DNA of 7,358 nucleotides, from assembly GCA_031283515.1 (NCBI GenBank), contig JAITBS010000322.1, positions 1 to 7,358 on the forward strand, in the 5' to 3' direction. The DNA is from Planctomycetaceae bacterium (GTDB lineage Bacteria; Planctomycetota; Planctomycetia; Pirellulales; Thermoguttaceae). The notes under the pieces are model-generated. The model did no database searches, was not told where the DNA came from, and saw only the letters and a list, made by a program, of their open reading frames with translations. A program made the translations under genes and the position numbers. Positions within the stretch are counted from its first letter, which is position 1. Each line of letters begins with the position of its first letter. Positions 1 through 6,466 of the stretch are shown here, piece after piece.

Positions 1-123
1 GATACAATCAATTGTGTAACATCTGGAATCACCACACCGAAACAAGTTACAAGCGGTCCCAGTGAATTTGGTGTCTGGGGAGCATTGGGATCAATCTCCG
101 GCGGTGAATCCGCAGCCCCATAA
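1..123 (+). CDS. DUF1559-type prepilin-like protein, C-terminal end (5' truncated by window)
   Basis: Frame 1 is open from the first base to a TAA at 121-123, giving 40 residues that begin DTINC and end GGESAAP. The tail pattern 'DTI.C...SGPS.FGVWGALGS..GGES' matches, from memory, the C-terminus of planctomycete DUF1559 proteins. Members of that family carry a type IV pilin/type II pseudopilin-like N-terminal methylation segment and end in a beta-rich domain whose last residues read roughly 'SDTI...vWgALGsr.GGE'. They are exported, are present in many copies per planctomycete genome, and have no firmly known function. The N-terminal part lies outside the window, so the prepilin signal cannot be checked. 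A terminator hairpin 54 bases after the stop supports this as a real gene end. The other two forward frames close early (at 16-18 and 61-65). Confidence 0.78.
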   Translation, partial: DTINCVTSGITTPKQVTSGPSEFGVWGALGSISGGESAAP

Positions 124-176
124 TTCACAACACTTAACAATAAACGTTGCAATATTTGACAACGTGTAAACTTCAT

Positions 177-203
177 ACCCGCCGTATCGCGGCGGGTTGT
201 TTC
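177..203 (+). terminator. Rho-independent terminator after the DUF1559 gene
   Basis: A perfect 8-bp GC-rich stem pairs ACCCGCCG (177-184) with CGGCGGGT (190-197) around a 5-base loop (TATCG). It is followed by the short T-rich run TGTTT. It lies 54 bases past the stop codon at 123 and is by far the most GC-rich stretch in this AT-rich spacer. The T-tract is interrupted by a G, so termination may be incomplete. Confidence 0.72.
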
Positions 204-306
204 ACATTGCCCGCTTGGGACAAAGGAAATATGTTGCGCTTTGTCCATGAACACAGAAAAAATAAAAATTCCGTTGAATAATTACATAAATTTTAGTACG
301 CAGATG

Positions 307-343
307 ACGCAGATGTTCGCAAAAAAATTGCGAGCATCTGTGT
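307..343. repeat. Strong 16-bp hairpin with A-rich loop
   Basis: ACGCAGATGTTCGCAA (307-322) pairs with TTGCGAGCATCTGTGT (328-343) over 16 positions, two of them G-T wobbles, around a loop of five A residues. It is not followed by a T-tract on either strand, so it does not read as a terminator. The CGCAGATG arm is the reverse complement of the CATCTGCG-like core of the neighbouring tandem repeat, so hairpin and repeats are probably parts of the same repeat family. Confidence 0.7.
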
Positions 344-350
344 AACAAAC

Positions 351-470
351 GGACAAAAAGAATCAGCGTCTTTCTGCGAAAATCTGCGGACAAAAAGAAT
401 CTGCGTCTTTCTGCGAAAATCTGCGGATAAAAAGAATCTGCGTCTCTCTGCGTAATCTGCGGACAAAAAA
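351..470. repeat. 37-bp tandem repeat, about 3.3 copies
   Basis: Units run 351-387, 388-424 and 425-460, with a partial fourth from 461 to about 470. Each begins GGAYAAAAAGAATC and carries a GCGTCTYTCTGCG core ending in AATCTGC. Units 1 and 2 differ by one base; unit 3 has a few substitutions and one deletion (36 bp). The copies touch directly with no unique spacers, so this is not a CRISPR array. CTGCGT-rich repeats of this style occur in spacers of several bacterial phyla; that comparison is from general knowledge, not a search. Confidence 0.8.
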
Positions 471-596
471 TCTACTGAATAATTACTTATTTTGTAATTA
501 TCGATAAAATCAAAAAAATCGTTATTATCGAAAAAATCGTTGTAGATTGCCTGTTTTGTTCGCCGATAAATCGAAAGAATAGGGAATAACCTCGAT

Positions 597-624
597 TGAT
601 TCCTTAATAATCGAAGAAAATAAC
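597..624 (+). promoter_or_regulatory. Weak candidate promoter for the barrel-like gene
   Basis: TTGATT at 597-602 is separated by 16 bases from AATAAC at 619-624. Each matches the sigma70-type -35/-10 consensus at four of six positions. It lies 30-45 bases before the two possible start codons (655, 670). In such AT-rich DNA a match of this quality is expected by chance, so this is only the best candidate seen. Confidence 0.2.
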
Positions 625-654
625 TGACTAAAGAAAATAAATTGTTTTCACAAA

Positions 655-2256
655 ATGGGCAATAAAAAAATGAAAACAACAAGATTTATAGGCCGTTTTG
701 CTGTTATTGTGTTGATTTTTGGTATTTTTGGTGTTAATTGGGTGTTGCCGCAATCGCCTGAACCCAAACAATATCGCAAACCGAGCGAAAGTGATATTGA
801 ATGGCTTCTCGGCAACCCGAAAAGCCAATCATCGAATCAACATGCGGGTTATGACATTCTGCCTTGTGAACCGGTTTATTCGGTTTTGCCCACGATGTCC
901 CCCAAACAACTGAAAACACCACCGCAACAAATCCCTTCACAAATTACCGCACAAACAGCCGGTGAAATTATCCAAACCGCCACTCAAATAGGTATTTCCG
1001 CTGCGGAATCGTCGGAACATTTTCTCTCAAAAGAAGGAACAAACGAACCAGCCGCTTCTCAACTGAAAAACGGAAAATCTGTAACGAATTTATCGTCAGC
1101 AAACAAATCTCCGTCAGTTACAAAATTAAAACCCAAACTGATACCGAAATCTCAGAATACTCAAACGTGTTCTTCTGTTACGGAACATTTGTTTTCCGGT
1201 AATTCTATTGTGGAAACGTTGTCGGAAACACAGGATATTTTTGACGAATTTCCGAATTATAGTTGCGATAATAATTTTTACCGATTTTGTACGGATTGGG
1301 GAGTTCCTGAGATGATTGGCGATAATGCTTGGAGTTTGGGGCGATCAGTTGGTGTGATGTTTCAGGAGCAATCGGAAATTTTTTCAGTTCCGACATTACT
1401 GTTGAGTCGGTTGAATCTTGCGGAACACTTTAACGCTGAAATCAAAAAACGGATTTGGTTTGATTACCGGCAACTTAACAATGCGACCACAATTAACGCA
1501 ACTAATTTTCAGAATAGTCGGTCGGTTCATCAATTTACATTTGGTATTGAGACATGTTTGAATTCTTGTTCGTCTATTGAAGTACGTGTTCCGTTTTTCG
1601 ATCAGTTTACTTCCAAACACGTTGGATTTCCGAACAACCAATCCGTTGGAAGCGCAACAGAATTAGGGAATCTCTCGTTAATTTTTAAGTATCTTTTGTC
1701 TTGTTCCGATGAATTTACATTTTCCGGTGGTATTGGTGTTGTGTTCCCGACTGCGGAGGACTGGCGGGTTTCCAACGCCATGTTGAAAAACAAGGCGTAT
1801 TATCTTGTTCCGTATTTCGGTTTACAATGGCATCCGAATGAAAATTTGTTTGGGCATTTTCTTGTCCAGACCGATATTTCTGTTTCTGGAAATGAACTTT
1901 GGTTCAACAATAATAAGGTGAAAATCAACGAATCAACAATGGTTCGTTTTGGCTGGCAACTGGGGCGTTGGTTTTATCGAAATGAGTTGGGTTCTCATTC
2001 GTGCTGTTTGGGCGGATTCTTGGAACTGGACTGGACTATCACAACAGATCATGCTGATAACAGGCGAATATCTAATAATTGGGACAATATTTTTGTTCGT
2101 TCGACGGCAAACAAACCCAATCCGCTCAATATTGCCATAGGACTTCCGGTGTCGTTTGGTCAACTCACCATCACCAATGCCGTGATTTTGCCAATAACGG
2201 ACAATAATCGATCATTCAGTATCGGATACGATTTTTCATTGAGTCGACGTTTCTAA
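655..2256 (+). CDS. Secreted planctomycete protein with outer-membrane-barrel-like C-terminal domain
   Basis: This is a 533-residue protein, or 528 if it starts at the in-frame ATG at 670. Neither start has a Shine-Dalgarno; the 670 start gives the cleaner export signal (MKTT, basic residues, then a hydrophobic stretch to about residue 32). No typical AxA cleavage site follows, so the segment may stay as an anchor. Residues 35-190 are a low-complexity linker rich in Ser, Thr, Gln, Lys and Pro. From about 215 to the end there are alternating beta strands with landmarks typical of a planctomycete family of unknown function: WFDYRQLNN near 268, SIEVRVPF at 307, a Gly-rich FPTAEDW near 365, and YLVPYFGLQWHPN from 383. 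The protein ends SIGYDFSLSRRF; a final aromatic is characteristic of outer-membrane beta-barrels. A barrel or surface role is inferred, and no substrate or partner can be named. It is flanked by large spacers and so is probably transcribed alone. Confidence 0.85.
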   Translation: MGNKKMKTTRFIGRFAVIVLIFGIFGVNWVLPQSPEPKQYRKPSESDIEWLLGNPKSQSSNQHAGYDILPCEPVYSVLPTMSPKQLKTPPQQIPSQITAQTAGEIIQTATQIGISAAESSEHFLSKEGTNEPAASQLKNGKSVTNLSSANKSPSVTKLKPKLIPKSQNTQTCSSVTEHLFSGNSIVETLSETQDIFDEFPNYSCDNNFYRFCTDWGVPEMIGDNAWSLGRSVGVMFQEQSEIFSVPTLLLSRLNLAEHFNAEIKKRIWFDYRQLNNATTINATNFQNSRSVHQFTFGIETCLNSCSSIEVRVPFFDQFTSKHVGFPNNQSVGSATELGNLSLIFKYLLSCSDEFTFSGGIGVVFPTAEDWRVSNAMLKNKAYYLVPYFGLQWHPNENLFGHFLVQTDISVSGNELWFNNNKVKINESTMVRFGWQLGRWFYRNELGSHSCCLGGFLELDWTITTDHADNRRISNNWDNIFVRSTANKPNPLNIAIGLPVSFGQLTITNAVILPITDNNRSFSIGYDFSLSRRF

Positions 2257-2338
2257 GTTATCTACTGTGTGTCTTTATAAAAGTTACGTTCATCATCCTT
2301 CAGTTGAATATTTTTGAATTTGTTTACAGTTGGCAATT

Positions 2339-2394
2339 CAAAGGTAGGCGACTAACTGGTAGGCAACCTTTCGCCGAAACGTTGACTACCTTTG
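2339..2394. repeat. 56-nt imperfect hairpin with internal GGTAGGC repeats
   Basis: CAAAGGTAG (2339-2347) is perfectly complementary to CTACCTTTG (2386-2394). After one mismatch the pairing continues for four positions (CGAC 2349-2352 with GTTG 2381-2384, one of them a wobble). The heptamer GGTAGGC occurs twice, at 2343-2349 and 2358-2364, and alternative pairings exist (GGCGA 2347-2351 with TCGCC 2371-2375). This could be a structured RNA, a protein-binding palindrome or a dispersed repeat. It lies about 190 bases before the start of the large gene and upstream of that gene's best promoter candidate. Confidence 0.55.
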
Positions 2395-2494
2395 GAGTTT
2401 CATTGCTAAACAAGTTGACGAAGATTCCACTGATAGATTACGAGAATTTAATAAAACACATTTATAAATGGGCAGGTGAATTTTCGATCTGATA

Positions 2495-2523
2495 TTGATT
2501 TTTTATTCTCGATCATATAAAAT
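2495..2523 (+). promoter_or_regulatory. Candidate sigma70-type promoter of the LamG/di-heme gene
   Basis: TTGATT (2495-2500) and TAAAAT (2518-2523) are separated by 17 bases and match the -35 and -10 consensus at four and five of six positions. Transcription would begin near 2530, giving a leader of roughly 55-60 bases that contains seven consecutive T residues (2539-2545) and the Shine-Dalgarno. Confidence 0.38.
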
Positions 2524-2574
2524 TACCGGTCATACCGATTTTTTTAACCCTATCGCGGCATCACCGTAATCTAA

Positions 2575-2580
2575 AAGGAG
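2575..2580 (+). promoter_or_regulatory. Ribosome binding site of the large gene
   Basis: AAGGAG ends seven bases before the ATG at 2588, ideal Shine-Dalgarno spacing. This fixes the start codon and agrees with the signal peptide that follows immediately. Confidence 0.85.
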
Positions 2581-2587
2581 AAATAAA

Positions 2588-5500
2588 ATGCGAAATTATA
2601 TTTTGTATTTTTTATTGTTTTTCTGTACCATTGTTACTTTATCGGTTGTTACCATATCGGTTGCAGATGACAGTTTAATCGGTCAATGGTCTTTCGATAA
2701 CGATTCTCCGAGATTGGTACAAAATTCGGTTAACGAACAATTTTGCGCCAAAATTTCACCGGAACTTCCGCGTGTTGACGGAGTGTACGGAAAAGCCGTT
2801 GATCTTTCCGGTCAGTATCAAATTGAAATTCCCGCCGATTTCATACCGTCAGGTCTGACAGAACTCACACTTACTGTTTGGATTGCTCCCAGAAAATTTG
2901 ACGTTTACAATGAAATTTTTCGCAAAGAAGATGTCAACGGTCCTGTCCAAAATCGGATTTTATTCTCGTTTCAAAATAGCGGACATTTTCTTTCCTTCGG
3001 TTTAACCACCGGCGGAAATTACGCCGAATGTGATGCCGTCATCGCACCGGAAGAGTTCTTGGACGGAAATTGGCATTTCATCGCCGCAACCTTTGACAGC
3101 GAAATAATGCACATTTATCTTGACGGTAACGAAATCGGAAATTATCAACGGCAATCACGGCAAATTGATACATCCGCAGATTTTCGACCAATCAAGAAAT
3201 ATTGGTCTTACGAATACAATCCGCCTAATGTCAAAAAACTAGATGAAGCAACCATTAATGCCCCAGCCTTCATCGGTTCCTATTCTGGGCAAAATGAATT
3301 TTTTAACGGAAAACTGGATGATTTTCGTTTTTATAACCGTGCGTTGAGTTCCGGTGAAATCAAAACCGCTTTTATCGCCGGTAAAACATTGCCCAATAAC
3401 GTATTGAAAAATGCAGAAGAAGCAGCAAAAAAACACTACGTTAAACGTGATTCCTACCAACAAACATTGCTCGCAACACGTGAAAATGTGGTCAAAGCGG
3501 ATAATTTCGATACGTTGACCGGAGTTGCTCTTCACCGGATTTTACGCAACGATTATCCGTCGGAAGTCAATGCTTATCTTATTAAATATCAGCAAAGTCC
3601 GACGGCAATGATGACGTGGAACACCGAACAATTACGTAACCGCGCGAAACAACTCGAAACCGCCTACACCGAATATCTGCCGTTGACCGATCATCAGTGG
3701 CAACTTCTTTCCGATACCGACCGGCTAAAATGGCAACAAGTTAAAAAATTTCACACTGCATACCAACAGAATGAAGGGAATTTGTACGAAATTGTTCTTG
3801 ATATGGAAAATATTGTTGAAAATCGTCCGCATGTTTCCGAAGCAGTTGCTCCGTACCAAACTCCAGAAACGCCGCCGGTTAAAAACCGAACCGATAACGA
3901 AACTCAAAAATTGCTCGAAAAAGAATGGTTGTTTCAGTGTAACGGTAAACCAACCGTTGAACGCTCATTACAAGAAATCGGTTGGGCAAAAGATTTGGCG
4001 GCAAGAATAATAAAACAATATCCCACAGTTGATCTCAACACCGAATTAAAACAACTCAAGGAATTTGAAACCCAAGCCCAAACATTATCCGGTGATGATC
4101 AGGATTTATACATTGCGGTTCGCCGTACCAAACGGGAAATAATGTTCAAAAATCCGGTGATTGATTTTGACTCTTTGATTTATGTTGATAGTCCCTTGCC
4201 TCAAGGAAGTGAATCACACCACGAAACACGTCATCGTTTAGGTTATATGGCGGTTCCCGGCGGTCGCTTGATGAGACTCAAAGGGTTGAATCCGGGCGGT
4301 CACCAAACACAGTTGATGCCGCAAAAACCGTTACACGGCTCCTTTTGGCGGCCCGATCTTTCGTATGACGCTAATAAAGTTCTTGTCGGTTTCAAACCGC
4401 ATAACGAAAAGAATTTTCACATTTATGAAATTAATATTGATGGAAGCGGTGAACGTCAATTAACTGCCGGAATTTTCGATGATTTCGATCCGGTCTATCT
4501 CCCTGATGGTAAAAATTTCATGTTCCTGACTACACGCGGGCATATTTATGTACGCTGTATGCCGCCGACAAATGCATTCGTGTTGGCTCGTATGGCGTTG
4601 AACACCAAACCGGGCGACAAAAATTTGTACATTATTTCCCGCAACGGCGAACCGGAATACACGCCGTCGGTTATGAGTGACGGCCGCGTGATTTACACTC
4701 GTTGGGAATACACCGATAAACCGCTTTGGCGTGCACAAAGTCTTTGGACAATGAACACCGACGGAACACAAGTACAAACATTTTGGGGTAATCAATCGGT
4801 GTGGCCCGATTTGTTGAAAGATGCCCGATCTATTCCCGGTAGTGAACGTGTTATGTTTACCGGTTCCGCTCATCATAACTGGTTCAGCGGCAGTGTCGGA
4901 ATTATCGATCCGGGTAAAGGTTTCAATTTTCCCGATGGGCTAACAAAAGTAACACAAGAAGTGGTTTGGCCTGAAAGTGGTAATGGCTCTGTTGATCCCA
5001 AAGAATCGGAAAATTATCATCTCTCTGGAAATTACGTTTCGTATTATTCACCGTATCCGCTCAGTGAAAAAGATTTTCTGGTATCGGCACGCCGAGTTAT
5101 AAAAAATTCGCAAGGCAAAGATGTTGCGGAAAAATTCGTCCTTTTACTGATGGACACCGACGGCAATCGTGAATTGGTGTTTGAAGGCGAGCATCATCTT
5201 TTCGATGCCCAACCGATTCGTCCGCGAATTGTTCCGCAAATTGCGTCGGAACGTGTTGAGTGGCCCAGTTGGGCGGAACGGGACAAACCCAATACCGGAA
5301 TAATTTACAGTAATAATGTGTACGAAAATGCTCCTGAAGAACTTCGTAACAAAGCAAAGTATTTACGTATCTGGTCGATTGAACATAAAACCTATACTTA
5401 TTGGTACAAACGGAATTATGTTTCATCGGGACCGGAAATATCGGTGAATCAATCGGAAGGTGTGAAGAAAATTATTGGAACAGTTCCAATTGAGGACGAT

Positions 5501-6346
5501 GGTAGTGTGAGTTTTACGGCACCGTCAGGCATTGCTCTTCATTTTCAATTACTGGACAAAAATCAACTTGCACTGCAAACGATGAAAAGTTTTACTGGAG
5601 TTTTACCGAGAGAAACACGCGGTTGTCTGGGTTGCCATGAATCCATGACCCGTTCACCAGTGACCGCTCAAACAGGTAAAGCGTTAAAACGTGCGCCGTC
5701 GGAAATCACGCCGGTTTCTTGGAACGATATTACGGTAAGTTATGAACGTTACGTCCAACCGGTATTGGATCAATATTGCGGTGAATGTCACCAAAATCCT
5801 GACCATAAAGCGTACAAAAAATTCAATGCCGTACTTCGACCGGGTTTTCTTGGGTTCAAAGAGCCGTACATGACATTGATGGGCAGTCCGACTTGGGGTG
5901 CGCCATACAAAACAGCAACCGAAACAGAACAGATTGGTGGTTTTGGTTGGGCAGATACTATTCTTGTGGAAGCGTATGATCAACGTGATCCGGCGGCTTA
6001 TGCAACGTATCCGCCGATGAAAAAATTGTCGTACAAAAGCCGGTTGATTCATCGGATGATGAGCGGTCAACATAACAACATTAAAGTAACAGGTGATGAT
6101 TTACTCCGTGTTATTTTGTGGGTTGATGCGATGGGACCGTATTACGGAGCGGAGGAAGTGCGTTGTATGGAAGACCCGATTTTTCAGGGAAAAGATTGGA
6201 TTTCACAGCCGCCGCGTATTATGACAGCTCCAATGATCCAACGACCAGGACCGTTTGATCCGTTTTTCACTGACTCCGCTTATGAAACTCCAAACCCAAT
6301 AAAATATAACACCTTACCTGTCGGTGTTGTACGCTCAAAACCGTAA
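2588..6346 (+). CDS. Exported LamG / beta-propeller / di-heme cytochrome protein (hydrazine synthase alpha-like)
   Basis: This 1252-residue protein starts after a good Shine-Dalgarno. Residues 1-26 form a signal peptide (long hydrophobic run ending ISVA, then DD). Residues 29-262 form a LamG/concanavalin-like jellyroll: LIGQWSFD opening, VWIAPR, GNWHFIAATFD, and the closing KLDDFRFYNRAL. A charged, mostly helical linker runs to about 530. Residues 535-885 look like a beta-propeller with TolB/PD40-style blades, for example DPVYLPDGKNFMF near 634 and the EYTPSVMSDGRVIYTRW region near 690. The C-terminal cytochrome part has two CxxCH heme-attachment motifs (CLGCH 1013-1017, CGECH 1064-1068), possible distal ligands His1155 and His1162, and the closing LWVDAMGPYYG near 1178. 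Propeller plus di-heme tail is the arrangement I associate with hydrazine synthase alpha middle/C-terminal homologs, which are widespread in planctomycetes without anammox. Expected location is periplasm or cell surface, with a redox or electron-transfer role. The substrate is unknown; the LamG domain may bind carbohydrate or protein. Confidence 0.9.
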   Translation: MRNYILYFLLFFCTIVTLSVVTISVADDSLIGQWSFDNDSPRLVQNSVNEQFCAKISPELPRVDGVYGKAVDLSGQYQIEIPADFIPSGLTELTLTVWIAPRKFDVYNEIFRKEDVNGPVQNRILFSFQNSGHFLSFGLTTGGNYAECDAVIAPEEFLDGNWHFIAATFDSEIMHIYLDGNEIGNYQRQSRQIDTSADFRPIKKYWSYEYNPPNVKKLDEATINAPAFIGSYSGQNEFFNGKLDDFRFYNRALSSGEIKTAFIAGKTLPNNVLKNAEEAAKKHYVKRDSYQQTLLATRENVVKADNFDTLTGVALHRILRNDYPSEVNAYLIKYQQSPTAMMTWNTEQLRNRAKQLETAYTEYLPLTDHQWQLLSDTDRLKWQQVKKFHTAYQQNEGNLYEIVLDMENIVENRPHVSEAVAPYQTPETPPVKNRTDNETQKLLEKEWLFQCNGKPTVERSLQEIGWAKDLAARIIKQYPTVDLNTELKQLKEFETQAQTLSGDDQDLYIAVRRTKREIMFKNPVIDFDSLIYVDSPLPQGSESHHETRHRLGYMAVPGGRLMRLKGLNPGGHQTQLMPQKPLHGSFWRPDLSYDANKVLVGFKPHNEKNFHIYEINIDGSGERQLTAGIFDDFDPVYLPDGKNFMFLTTRGHIYVRCMPPTNAFVLARMALNTKPGDKNLYIISRNGEPEYTPSVMSDGRVIYTRWEYTDKPLWRAQSLWTMNTDGTQVQTFWGNQSVWPDLLKDARSIPGSERVMFTGSAHHNWFSGSVGIIDPGKGFNFPDGLTKVTQEVVWPESGNGSVDPKESENYHLSGNYVSYYSPYPLSEKDFLVSARRVIKNSQGKDVAEKFVLLLMDTDGNRELVFEGEHHLFDAQPIRPRIVPQIASERVEWPSWAERDKPNTGIIYSNNVYENAPEELRNKAKYLRIWSIEHKTYTYWYKRNYVSSGPEISVNQSEGVKKIIGTVPIEDDGSVSFTAPSGIALHFQLLDKNQLALQTMKSFTGVLPRETRGCLGCHESMTRSPVTAQTGKALKRAPSEITPVSWNDITVSYERYVQPVLDQYCGECHQNPDHKAYKKFNAVLRPGFLGFKEPYMTLMGSPTWGAPYKTATETEQIGGFGWADTILVEAYDQRDPAAYATYPPMKKLSYKSRLIHRMMSGQHNNIKVTGDDLLRVILWVDAMGPYYGAEEVRCMEDPIFQGKDWISQPPRIMTAPMIQRPGPFDPFFTDSAYETPNPIKYNTLPVGVVRSKP
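5624..5638 (+). other. First heme c attachment motif (CLGCH)
   Basis: These codons encode Cys1013-Leu-Gly-Cys1016-His1017, the canonical CxxCH site for covalent heme c, in the context TRGCLGCHESM. The two cysteines bind the heme vinyls and the histidine is the proximal iron ligand. Attachment would require a cytochrome c maturation system, which is not in this window. Confidence 0.88.
5777..5791 (+). other. Second heme c attachment motif (CGECH)
   Basis: These codons encode Cys1064-Gly-Glu-Cys1067-His1068 after the phrase 'VQPVLDQYCGECH', which resembles planctomycete cytochrome c-like domains ('v.PiL..kC..CH'). It is spaced 51 residues from the first site, so the protein probably carries two hemes. 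Confidence 0.88.
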
Positions 6347-6370
6347 TAGAAACAAAATCTTCTACTCATG

Positions 6371-6451
6371 ATAAAAAACTCAAAAAATAACCTTTCTCCA
6401 AAATGTTGTATCGGTTTGTAGTTCTCAACCGTACAAATTTCGGAGAAAGGT
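6371..6451 (-). terminator. Long imperfect hairpin with minus-strand T-tract (terminator)
   Basis: ACCTTTCTCC (6390-6399) pairs perfectly with GGAGAAAGGT (6442-6451). Inside, AAAT/ATTT, TTGTA/TACAA and CGGTT/AACCG continue the stem to a 10-base loop (6417-6426), with one mismatch and two single-base bulges, about 24 pairs in all. Read on the minus strand, the stem is followed at once by TATTTTTTGAGTTTTTTAT (6389-6371), a proper U-tract. It would end transcription of the minus-strand gene, whose stop is at 6637, with a 3' UTR of about 190 bases. On the plus strand no T-tract follows, though the stem may still act on the convergent large gene. Confidence 0.6.
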
Positions 6452-6466
6452 CATTATACCCATTAC

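Larger units (their letters stand above)
275..486. repeat. Possible non-autonomous repeat element (direct-repeat-flanked)
   Basis: The identical 11-mer TGAATAATTAC occurs at 275-285 and 476-486. Between the copies sit the 307-343 hairpin and the 351-470 tandem repeat. A CGCAGATGACGCAGATG motif near the left side (299-315) recurs, inverted and imperfect, as CTGCGTCtctCTGCG near the right side (438-452), so the block also has rough inverted ends. Short AT-rich direct repeats around an inverted-repeat block are what a miniature mobile element with target duplication would leave. The repeats do not abut the inverted motifs, however, so this is only a hypothesis. Confidence 0.35.
124..654. other. 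Non-coding spacer with terminator, hairpin and tandem repeats
   Basis: I see no convincing gene in these 531 bases. After the terminator, the stretch 275-486 holds a 16-bp hairpin and a 37-bp tandem repeat, bracketed by an 11-bp direct repeat. From 480 to 654 it is very AT-rich, with small imperfect repeats such as AAAAAATCGTT at 513-523 and 531-541. A reverse-strand reading frame across it (682-293) is produced by translating the repeat units and is not credible as a gene. Confidence 0.7.
2257..2587. other. Intergenic spacer with hairpin and upstream signals of the large gene
   Basis: These 331 bases hold a 56-nt imperfect hairpin (2339-2394), a promoter-like pair (2495-2523) and a Shine-Dalgarno (2575-2580). 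A 62-codon frame beginning at a TTG (2304-2492) crosses the hairpin; it has no ribosome binding site or recognisable motif, and I do not call it a gene. No terminator with a clear T-tract follows the upstream gene. Confidence 0.6.

Noticed and set aside
351..470. CRISPR array
   Set aside because: The repeats are directly adjacent with no unique spacers, copy number is about three, and there are no cas genes nearby.
293..682. 129-codon minus-strand frame across the repeat region
   Set aside because: Much of it translates the 37-bp tandem repeat units and the hairpin, it overlaps the start of the gene at 655, and it has no ribosome binding site or recognisable domain.
2304..2492. 62-codon plus-strand frame beginning at TTG
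   Set aside because: No Shine-Dalgarno, a non-ATG start, no family resemblance I can confirm, and its coding sequence crosses a palindromic hairpin that explains the conservation-like look.
2527..2545. CGGT-CAT-ACCG followed by seven T as a terminator or attenuator
   Set aside because: The stem has only four base pairs and would overlap the predicted transcription start; too weak to call.
4460..4876. 138-codon minus-strand frame inside the large gene
   Set aside because: It lies wholly antisense to a well-supported coding region with conserved domains and has no signals of its own.
5684..6073. 129-codon minus-strand frame over the heme domain
   Set aside because: Antisense to the conserved cytochrome part of the large gene; composition is that of a shadow frame.
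2588..6346. Calling the large gene a true hydrazine synthase subunit (anammox)
   Set aside because: The resemblance covers only the propeller and heme tail, the N-terminus is LamG, and no beta/gamma subunit or other anammox gene is present. Homologs of this kind occur widely in planctomycetes that do not perform anammox.
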